A stretch of 64,000 nt of DNA. Source: Oasisia sp. SBJ-2009. Lineage: Eukaryota; Annelida; Polychaeta; Sabellida; Siboglinidae. Both the position numbers and the translations under genes were made by a program. The notes below the pieces were generated by a model. It had not been told where the DNA came from. It saw only the letters and a program-made list of their open reading frames with translations, and made no database searches. Location: NCBI GenBank assembly GCA_964017155.1, contig OZ024854.1, positions 52,717,978 to 52,781,977 on the forward strand, given 5' to 3'. Shown here one piece after another: positions 10,901-22,900 of the stretch; the stretch's first letter is position 1; the number at the start of each line of letters is the position of its first letter.

Positions 10901-13900
10901 ATAGGAGGAGGGTGGTTGTAGGTATAGGAGGAGGGTGGTTGTAGGTACAGGAGGAGGGTGGTTGTAGGTATAGGAGGAGGGTGGTTGTAGGTATAGGAGG
11001 AGGGTGGTTGTAGGTATAGGAGGAGGGTGGTTGTAGGTATAGGAGGAGGGTGGGTGTAGGTATAGGAGGAGGGTGGTTGTAGGTACAGGAGGAGGGTGGT
11101 TGTAGGTACAGGAGGAGGGTGGTTGTAGGTATAGGAGGAGGGTGGTTGTAGGTATAGGAGGAGGGTGGTTGTAGGTATAGGAGGAGGGTGGGTGTAGGTA
11201 TAGGAGGAGGGTGGTTGTAGGTATAGGAGGAGGGTGGGTGTAGGTATAGGAGGAGGGTGGGTGTAGGTATAGGAGGAGGGTGGTTGTAGGTATAGGAGGA
11301 GGGTGGTTGTAGGTATAGGAGGAGGGTGGGTGTAGGTATAGGAGGAGGGTGGTTGTAGGTATAGGAGGAGGGTGGGTGTAGGTATAGGAGGAGGGTGGTT
11401 GTAGGTATAGGAGGAGGGTGGTTGTAGGTACAGGAGGAGGGTGGTTGTAGGTATAGGAGGAGGGTGGGTGTAGGTATAGGAGGAGGGTGGGTGTAGGTAT
11501 AGGAGGAGGGTGGGTGTAGGTATAGGAGGAGGGTGGTTGTAGGTATAGGAGGAGGGTGGTTGTAGGTATAGGAGGAGGGTGGTTGTAGGTATAGGAGGAG
11601 GGTGGGTGTAGGTACAGGAGGAGGGTGGGTGTAGGTACAGGAGGAGGGTGGGTGTAGGTACAGGAGGAGGGTGGGTGTAGGTATAGGAGGAGGGTGGGTG
11701 TAGGTATAGGAGGAGGGTGGGTGTAGGTACAGGAGGAGGGTGGGTGTAGGTACAGGTGGAGGGTGGGTGTAGGTAATGGTTGTAGGTAATGGTTGTAGGT
11801 CTGTTTATTAACCAAACAATCAGTGCTTCGTGAATGACACACTCTTTGGTTTTGACTGTATACTGATGTTTGCTGAGAAAGCAGTTTATATACGACACTG
11901 CCAGTTGTCACCATGCACCTATGCTAACTGGTGAACTATCATGATGGTCATTTGAAAGTCACACCTTACTATAATGCAGTGTATAAGGGTACCTTAACAT
12001 TTTACTCCTAGGCAGCTTGAACTTTGAGTGACCAACATTCAAGAATTAATCCATGACATGTAGGATAGGATGTATAGGGTGTTTAAACTTGAGGTGACTA
12101 GGGCTGAAAATTGGCCCAACAGCACAACTGCCTCTGTTGTAAAAAAATAATTTCCATCACACATAATTGCCACGCAGAGCCGTAATGTAATGAAGTATTT
12201 TTTTGTTACTTGATGAAGCCAGTGAGATAATTGCAATCTGGGGTGTGGCGCCGAACCTGAACAGCACCAGTGCTCTGTCAATTACTGTATAGGAAACAGC
12301 ACCAGTGCTCTATCTACCAATTACTGTATAGGAAACAGCACCAGTGCTCTATCTACCAATTACTGTATAGGAAACAGCACCAGTGCTCTATCTACCAATT
12401 ACTGTATAGGAAACAGCACCAGTGCTCTATCTACCAATTACTGTATAGGAAACAGCACCAGTGCTCTATCTGCCAATTACTCACGTCAGAGAATGAGGAC
12501 AGAGATAAGTTTTTATTAAACCAATCAGTAATGTAGCGACTTAATGCAGTCCAACAAATTTTACTGATAACTATAAATTCTTTTAAGTCAGATGTACCAT
12601 GTATATCTGTACTAGTTCCTACAATTGATGTTAACCATGTGATGTATAGTACTGACGTAAGACTTGTGAATAAGGAAGACAACTGACCAAGGAAGTACCA
12701 AGCGAGGAACTTGAGTGAGATGCGACGTTGTCTCGGGAGATGGAACAAGTCAACCGTGTCCGTCACCTGTTCCTTGGCAACCTGGGACAACACATATAAT
12801 GGCCTGTAGTTTGTATTCAGTCATGTGCGACTACCCACACCTGACTGACAGTGTGGCACAGGAGCTTCAGGTGTTGGAGATCTTAGTATGAGCAACTGGG
12901 ACAGAGGAGTATAGGATAAAACTCCATGTTGTATTACGTTATACAGCGTATATCATATTTATACATGGCTTATAGTAACACAGTTGTGATTGTAAGACTA
13001 CTTCTCCGAAGGAATAGCAAATTACAAAATACAACAACAAGCTCACCAAATGGCTAAATCTTCTCTGCAATTGAAACGAAGCAGTTCTGATTTAATTTAA
13101 ATTATTTGTATGGCTAGGTGAGGGTCTTACAATCATGTTGATCACCCGGAAGTCTTTCTTCAATCCATGACCTACAAATATGACACCTGCGTCTGCCAGA
13201 TGGCGCAGTTTCAAGTATGTTGCCTTGAGCGTGGTGAGATGTTTAGACGAGATGGCTGCATCGAGATCACCGGGCTGGATGCCAGAGAACTGGGTCAAGT
13301 AGTCGACCACCTATAGCAGACAGCCCATGGCAGCACAAACCAAACATTCTCTTTATTCTCAAATCTACATTTAATACAATCAATTACATTTGGAAATAAA
13401 GCATTGATGTACATTATAGTCATCATAGATGTATATTTTTAATGATGATAACTGATATGCATAATATTTATAAACACAATTTGTTAACACATAAAATGAA
13501 AACACATCAACTTCTAAAACGAATCTGTTTAAGGTTTCCCTGTACAAAATAACAGTTCAGTGCCAGTTTCTAGAAAATAATCAAGGATGGTAAAAAGACG
13601 GTACAGTGTAATGGCTTAGACCTGTCTTTGCATATAAGAAAAAGACTTCTTATAAGAGCATATACCTGTTCTGATGTTGAGATGTAGTCATCAATGAATG
13701 GCTCCCCCATCAACTCACCCTGTCTGGAAACAACAATTATAAATTTATTAATGCCCTGTTCTGTGTGAGGGTGAACTGGACGTGTAGATGTCGGCTCACA
13801 CCCTCTGTAACAAGGAAACAAACTGGAAGTGTAGATGTAAGTACACACATACTTTCCTCTAATACAAGGAACACACTGGAACTGTAGATTAAGTACACAT

Positions 13901-16900
13901 CCTCCTACTGCAAGGGAAAGAACTGGAAGTGTTGATGTAAGTACAGTGACAGTACCCAGCCGCTATTGTGAAGGAGTGAACTGGGTGGGCACTGACAGAG
14001 AGAGAGAGACAGAAGTCACATGTAAGTCTACAGATGGAAGTGAATGAACTGGAAGTACATATGTAAGTACACACCCTCTACTGTGAGTGAATGAACTGCA
14101 AGTACATATTTAAGTACATACCCTCTACTGTGAGTGAATGAACTGGAAGTACATATGTAAGTACACACCCTCTACTGTGAGTGAATGAACTGGAAGTACA
14201 GATGTAAGTACACACCCTCTACTGTGAGTGAATGAACTGGAAGTACATATCGTCTACTGTGAGTGAATAAAATGGAAGTACATATGTAAGTACACACCCT
14301 CTACTGTGAGTGAATGAACTGGAAGTACATATGTAAGTACACACCCTCTACTGTGAGTGAATGAACTGGAAGCACAGATGTAAGCACATACCCTCTACTG
14401 TGAGTGAATGAACTGGAAGTACATATTTAAGTACACACCCTCTACTGTGAGTGAATGAACTGGAAGTACATATCGTCTACTGTGAGTGAATAAAATGGAA
14501 GTACATATGTAAGTACACACCCTCTACTGTGAGTGAATGAACTGGAAGTACATATGTAAGTACACACCCTCTACTGTGAGTGAATGAACTGGAAGTACAG
14601 ATTTAAGTACACACCCTCTACTGTGAGTGAATGAACTTGAAGTACATATGTAAGTACACACCCTCTACTGTGAGTGAATGAACTGGAAGTACATATGTAA
14701 GTACACACCCTCTACTGTGAGTGAATGAACTGGAAGTACAGATTTAAGTACACACCCTCTACTGTGAGTGAATGAACTGGAAGTACAGATGTAAGCACAC
14801 ACCCTCTACTGTGAGTGAATGAACTGGAAGTACAGATTTAAGTACATACCCTCTACTGTGAGTGAATGAACTGGAAGTACAGATTTAAGTACACACCCTC
14901 TACTGTGAGTGAATGAACTGGAAGTACATATGTAAGTACACACCCTCTACTGTGAGTGAATGAACTGGAAGTACAGATGTAAGTACATACCCTCTACTGT
15001 GAGTGAATGAACTGGAAGTACAGATTTAAGTACACACCCTCTACTGTGCGTGAATGAACTGGAAGTACAGATTTAAGTACATACCCTCTACTGTGAGTGA
15101 ATGAACTGGAAGTACAGATTTAAGTACACACCCTCTACTGTGAGTGAATGAACTGGAAGTACATATGTAAGTACACACCCTCTACTGTGAGTGAATGAAC
15201 TGGAAGTACAGATGTAAGTACATACCCTCTACTGTGAGTGAATGAACTGGAAGTACAGATTTAAGTACACACCCTCTACTGTGAGTGAATGAACTGGAAG
15301 TACAGATTTAAGTACACACCCTCTACTGTGCGTGAATGAACTGGAAGTACAGATTTAAGTACATACCCTCTTACAACACTGATTCTTGCCACTGACATCT
15401 GGGATGGTTTGATGGTGGATCGCGTTCCATCACTGCGCAGCTCAGCCTCCTCCTGATAACACCAGAGGGCACTGTGAGCTCACTGACAACTTCACAGCGA
15501 CACATTGATAATACTTCACCACATATACATATGTCCAGCATATAGAAAGTTCAGCGCCAGACGACCTGTTTGAATGTGATGACAAGGGCTTCACTTTTGA
15601 AGAAAACGGTCAATACCAGTTTTACTGGACACAAGTGAAATTTACTGTTGATTTGTAGTTTACTGATGACTTTCAATTTCCATACATTTTAAAGAAATTA
15701 AAATAAATATATCGTGCTGTCGTTTTATCATGTTTTTGATAACATGTTGGAAATTGTTTACAAGATGTTGCCTCGTGCCACATTGTGTGTGCGTCGTGCC
15801 ACACTGTGTGTGCCTTGTGTTGCACCCATACATGACTGTATATGAACACAGGTATTCATTGGATGATTCAATTTTGTGTTCTGTCCCTGTCCTGGCTACA
15901 GGCTGCACCCAGTGTTCATTATCATCGGGGTACTAGGAATGCCACAATGTTGTTGGGGTAATTGGTTTTAATTTATTATTTTAACCATATTATAATTAAC
16001 AATTACAACTGTCCCAACTTCAGTAATGTTTCTACGTTTGATTGGCCAAGTACTACACCAATTTTACTTGTTCATGCAATACATAAATACAACTTGCCCA
16101 CCAGTGCCTAGGCTAGCACTGTGCCTAAAATCTGTTTAGCCAATTTGGCTAAAGGTCAGAAATTTGTTTAGCCAAATGAGATTCTCTTTAGCCATTTTTT
16201 TAGATCAATTAAATTACCCGGTTTAAAAGTGCAAAACCAGACATAATATAATAAAAAAATTCTATACAATATCCACAAGAAATAAATGTTCTATTTTAAT
16301 TAACTAAACATTTATATATTTAGCTAAACATATATAACGCAAACAAACATCCAGTATAATTTAACAGAACATTGTTTAACAATAAAATGAAACCTGAACA
16401 ACTGTTGGAAATTTTGCAAAATATAAAGAAACAGCACCTAACACATACTATTAATGTAATAAAATTTACATTACAGGTGTGTATAACATAAGGCCCTCAT
16501 AACATAAATTGAAAGATACACTTTTATAACAAGGTAAACTAATTAAGAACCACCTACTCTACTCTTGCTGCCCCGCAGTGATTCAAACAGTGTATTGATA
16601 ATAATTATTACCTATCGTAAAACTTCATTTGACTGCTCAGTAACTGAATACAGTAATTCACCAAATTAGTTAACTGTGGCTGACTGTAATCCTGGCCTGG
16701 GTGACGCAGGCTATATTTAATAAAACACGTTTTTGACATGCATCTTTCTATGTGTAATGTTTCTGGTGGTGAAACTTGTCAAACGTACATGAATTACAAT
16801 CTATATTGGCATTTTATTGAATAGTTACCAGATGGCACATGGATTAAATTATTAATCATTGACAATGCCATGTGACTGCGTCGGCGATACTGAGCGATAA

Positions 16901-19900
16901 TATGGAACCTGTCGGTACAGCATTGTACTAGCCTCAAACTTGTAATTAGTGCCATCAGGCAGGTCCCCATTGTCTAGAAAACACAATTCTTGATTGATTT
17001 AAGCTCCCCTATTGTCTGTGAGCATGGCTAAGTGTAGGGATTAGCGACCTATTGTTTACCCAGCGGGTCACGTTACGCCGACTGGTTATTTGGGTCAGTT
17101 GAATGTGCGATCGTTTAGGCAACTTTAACAGAGCTGGGTGTTGAATAATGCAGTCATGTATTGCTGATAACATCAATAATAATGACAGATATAACGTTTC
17201 GCCAATTTGGCGAAGAGGTTTAATTTATTTTCGCCAAATAGAAAACCGTTTCGCCTATGGCGCAAATGGCGATCGACAGCGCTAGCCTAGAGTGCAATTG
17301 GTATTAGTGATATACACCAACTTGTCTGACCACAAGTTTTACTTGTTCTGGGAAACTGTTAATGTCCTGCGATGTGTAGATATCTGATTTGCCTTGAGCT
17401 TTTGTACCCGAAGTAAAATGTTATCACAATAATTAAGTAAAAAAGCACAAAGACAAACAGTGAACACTGCGTTGTACTGTGATACATGTACCTGATTGAG
17501 CGTAACAAACTCGGCGTCAATGCCCACAACGGAGCATGCAGACAGTTTCTCCCCCTCGTCTAGGGGCATGAACATCATGTTCATCCTGCGAGGGGTATTG
17601 ACGAGAGAGGATGTTGCGTACAGCACCTCTGCCGTGATGGGGTTGGTCACTGCAGTCAGATGTCATCTCACTATACCTCCACATACAACTCAGTAAACCT
17701 TCTTTACAAAAATTCATTTAACAAGATTTCAAAACAGCTCCGGTGCAATTTGCTGATGGGTGCACAATTTGACGATAGCTACACAATATGAGAATATACA
17801 CATATCCAAGGATTACATTGCAAACTCCAGCAAATGTGTATACATATTATTAAGAATCTTAATGAATATTAAGATACTAAAAAAATACCGACAAAATAAA
17901 TACATGAGAAAAACTCCTAAGATTTGTAATATTGGTAGTGAGCAATCGTCTAAATATTGACGTGTTATACAGATCAGTGGACCTGTAAATCTAGCACATT
18001 ACAACAAAGGTGTTTTCATGTTAAGCCCGATCACAGTTTTTACTCTGTAAGGACACATGGAATCAATCTTATCTAGAAGAGTGTCAAGACTGGGTGATGC
18101 TGAGGACAAACCTTTCAAGTCATACAACTTGGTGATATTTCGACGGGCGAAGTAGATGACACATGGCACCTTCCAGTCCAGATTGAAACTGACAGGCTCT
18201 TGCTGTCAACACACAGCACGCAAGTGTCACCATAATGTCAGCATTGTATCAAGTGTTACTGCTGTGTCACCTAATGTCACTATGGTGTTACCTTGGTATC
18301 ACCAAGTGCCACTATGGGATATGAAGTGTTGCTATAATGAATGTCATCTAGTTTATTATGTGACCCGGTCTAAACTTTCACAAGACACGAGGTGACCACA
18401 CAGCTGAGTCAAGACACGAGGTGACCACACAGCTGAGTCAAGACACGAGGTGACCACACAGCTGAGTCAAGACACGAGGTGACCACACAGCTGAGTCAAG
18501 ACACAAGGTGACCACACAGCTGAGTCAAGACACGAGGTGACCACACATCTGAGTCAAGACACGAGGTGACCACACAGCTGAGTCAAGACACGAGGTGACC
18601 ACACAGCTGAGTCAAGACACAAGGTGACCACACAGCTGAGTCAAGACACAAGGTGACCACACAGCTGAGTCAAGACACGAGGTGACCACACAGCTGAGTC
18701 AAGACACAAGGTGACCACACAGCTGAGTCAAGACACGAGGTGACCACACAGCTGAGTCAAGACACAAGGTGACCACACAGCTGAGTCAAGACACAAGGTG
18801 ACCACACAGCTGAGTCAAGACACGAGGTGACCACACAGCTGAGTCAAGACACAAGGTGACCACACAGCTGAGTCAAGACACAAGGTGACCACACAGCTGA
18901 GTCAAGACACAAGGTGACCACACAGCTGAGTCAAGACACGAGGTGACCACACAGCTGAGTCAAGACACGAGGTGACCACACAGCTGAGTCAAGACACGAG
19001 GTGACCACACAGCTGAGTCAAGACACAAGGTGACCACACAGCTGAGTCAAGACACAAGGTGACCACACAGCTGAGTCAAGACACAAGGTGACCACACAGC
19101 TGAGTCAAGACACAAGGTGACCACACAGCTGAGTCAAGACACAAGGTGACCACACAGCTGAGTCAAGACACGAGGTGACCACACAGCTGAGTCAAGACAC
19201 AAGGTGACCACACAGCTGAGTCAAGACACAAGGTGACCACACAGCTGAGTCAAGACACGAGGTGACCACACAGCTGAGTCAAGACACGAGGTGACCACAC
19301 AGCTGAGTCAAGACACAAGAGATGACATTAAACCTGATACGTGACACCGAGGATGTCCATACACAAGACAAATGGAGGTGACGTTACACATGACATGAGA
19401 GGTGCCCTTACAGCTGACACAAGACATGAAAGAAGAATTTACACCTGACATGAGAGACATTAAAGGTGACCTGACATGAGAGTGATGTGACATGATAGTG
19501 GACTTGATACCCGACACAAGACATGAAAGGTGACCGACACAAGACATGAAAGGTGACGTGACACATGACATGAAAGGTGACCCGACACAAGACATGAAAG
19601 GTGACCGACACAAGACATGAAAGGTGACGTGACACATGACATGAAAGGTGACCCGACACAAGACATGAAAGGTGACCTGACACAAGACATGAAAGGTGAC
19701 CCGACACAAGACATGAAAGGTGACCCGACACAAGACATGAAAGGTGACCCGACACAAGACATGAAAGGTGACCCGACACAAGACATGAAAGGTGACCTGA
19801 CACAAGACATGAAAGGTGACCCGACACAAGATATGAAAGGTGACCTGACACAAGACATGAAAGGTGACCCGACACAAGACATGAAAGGTGACCTGACACA

Positions 19901-22900
19901 AGACATGAACGGTGACCTGACACAAGACATGAAAGGTGACCCGACAAAAGACATGAAAGGTGACGTGACACAATACATGAAAGGTGACGTGACACAAGAC
20001 ATGAAAGGTGACCCAACACAAGACATGAAAGATGACCCGACACAAGACATGAAAGGTGACCCGACACAAGACATGAAAGATGACCTGACACAAGACATGA
20101 AAGGTGACGTGACACAAGACATGAAAGGTGACGTGACACAAGACATGAAAGGTGACCTGACACAAGACATGAAAGGTGACCTGACACAAGACATGAAAGG
20201 TGACGTGACACAAGACATGAAAGGTGACCTGACACAAGACATGAAAGGTGACCTGACACAAGACATGAACGGTGACCTGACACAAGACATGAAAGGTGAC
20301 CGGACACAAGACATGAAAGGTGACCTGACACAAGACATGAAAGGTGACGTGACACAAGACATGAAAGGTGACGTGACACAAGACATGAACGGTGTCCTGA
20401 CACAAGACATGAAAGGTGACCTGACACAAGACATGAAAGGTGACCCGACACAAGACATGAAAGGTGACCTGACACAAGACATGAAAGGTGACGTGACACA
20501 AGACATGAAAGGTGACGTGACACAATACATGAAAGGTGACCTGACACAAGACATGAAAGGTGACCTGACACAAGACATGAAAGGTGACGTGACACAAGAC
20601 ATGAACGGTGACCTGACACAAGACATGAAAGGTGACCTGACACAAGACATGAAAGGTGACCCGACACAAGACATGAAAGGTGACCTGACACAAGACATGA
20701 AAGGTGACCCGACACAAGACATGAAAGGTGACCTGACACAAGACATGAAAGGTGACGTGACACTGCCCTGTGACATGACTGACCTTCTCCACTGGGGTGA
20801 TGGCAAAGTCGTTGAACAGGTACCACTGGGTGCAGGTGACGTGTTCCTTGCGCTGGTGAAACGTTTCCCCGACCTTCACCAGACTCACAAGGTTGCCACT
20901 AGGTGTCGTGCCATCACGGATCTGTGTGACGGTGGCCAGCAGATCGTAGTAGACTGCGCCTTCATTCTCTCCGTCATCTAGGACTTCTCCCTAAAGAACA
21001 GCGAGATTCTTCATCAAGCACCACCTGCTCACCTGTGACAGCAGGCGTGAGACAGAACAAGACAGCCACAACTGAGGGTGATCGAAGGAGAAAAGCAAAA
21101 GCATAATTAGGTGGTGAGATAGTATTATTGAGGGAGAAAATCGTAACAGACATTGCGTAGGAGTCTGGTTGAGACTTGAGAGAGCAGAATAAACTATGCA
21201 ATGTAGTCCCTTAGCTGCCGGGGGAAAAGAGAAAGCAGTCCACACAATAAATCAGGTTAATTTTTCAGGCTGCTAAATGATAAACCTGTTGAGAAATTTA
21301 TAAACAGAAGTTTTCTACCTAAAATAGTTACAAATTTAGAAGACTGCAATTGTGAACGTTGTTAATTAAGAAGATTGCTAATTTTGGCTGTCACATTACT
21401 AAGAAAGTAATATAATTATTGGAAAGTAAAAGTGTATATGTTAGACTGATTTTAATAAGTTTGTAAATAAATGAGAGACTCTATATGTTGTCTATTGTAA
21501 ATGCATAAAGAATTACCTTTTTTTGCTTCAAGATATGACCTTGTGGAACATCTATTGCTATCCTGTTTCATTCTTTTCTATAGCACACAAAAAAAAATTA
21601 AAATACTAAACTAATTGGAAGGATAACTTTTGAGAAACTATGATGAACTTACTTCATCACTCAGATTGTTTATCTTCACTTTTCCATTGGACAACAGCTT
21701 CAAGCGCAATCCTAGTGGTACCCAGGCAAACTCTGACACACCTTCTTCCAAGTAGGGCTTAACCACCTCAAGTTGAGTGTCTCTCTCGTCCCTGCAACAA
21801 ACACAGTCCTACTTAACCACGTCAAGTTGAGTGTCTCTCTCGTCCCTGCAACAAACACAGTCCTACTTAACCAAGTCAAGTTGAGTGTCTCTCTCGTCCC
21901 TGCAACAAACACAGTCCTACTTAACCCATTAGGCCCTAGGATTTTAATAAAACACGCCCTCATGTTCCCAAGAGTTTTGGCAATTTTTGAGTGATTTTAC
22001 CTCTATGTGTTAAAAAATCTGTAGAAAAAAATCTGTTCAATATTGTTAATTACAAGTTATGTTTATTTTGAAGAGAACTAATTTCTCAATATGCCTGTAC
22101 ACACAGAAATATGATTTAGTCATAAAATATTGACACTTGATCACAATTTGCAAAGAAAATAATAAATTTGTAAAAAATATTGAAAGTTATTCTACTTAGC
22201 GACTGACATTTGAAATTGAGCCCCTGCTACTACCATATTCAACCCAGTGAATAAAATGCAGCTATAAGTGTTAGCTTTGCAACAATGAAAACATTATAAC
22301 ATTCTGACGGTTAATTTTCTAGTTACACTATATTTTCATTATTTTGTCAAGCAAAATATTTTCAAAATGGCCGACATTTTGTTATACAGGCATGTATTGA
22401 AATATCTCAGTAATAAAGCCATTGAATCAATCAAATCAGTTGCAACAGTGTTTATTGACAAATAAAACATTGTGTCTGTTCATTGTTGTATTGTATAATT
22501 TATATTTGTTTTGTTTTGAGTTGTTTGAAATGGTATAGTGTATGTGTGTTTTATGTGAAATACTGGTCGAAGAAAACATATTTCTTCTTCGTCGTCTTCT
22601 TTTCGTCTTCCTGTAAGAAAAAAGCAAAATAAATAAACATGAAATGAGAGAAATATAATTATAAACATTTATGAAATATGAACAATATTACAACATAATA
22701 AAATACCATAGCTGGTGCCTGAGGTTAGAAGTAATATCAACAGAACAGAAGAGCAACACATCCATAAACAAACTGCCAGGTACACATGTACTCGGGACTG
22801 ACACTGTCACTGACAGCTGTAACTTTTGACAGTTGACAGTTGTACTCAGCATACAAATGTGTAATGATTAGTTTTTCAAACAAGTCACTGTATTGTTGAA

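Noticed and set aside
7895..11914. 1339-codon and 781-codon open frames on the minus strand
   Set aside because: They are the 23-bp array read in several frames; Leu/Pro/Thr periodicity follows the repeat, and the true exon 27 uses a small part in its own frame.
13850..15367. CRISPR-like regular direct repeats
   Set aside because: Units are head-to-tail with no unique spacers, in a eukaryotic intron; the same holds for all other arrays.
19308..20981. Four long frames of 450-530 codons on both strands
   Set aside because: The 24-bp repeat has no stop in any frame; only exon 20 (20784-20990) is real coding sequence.
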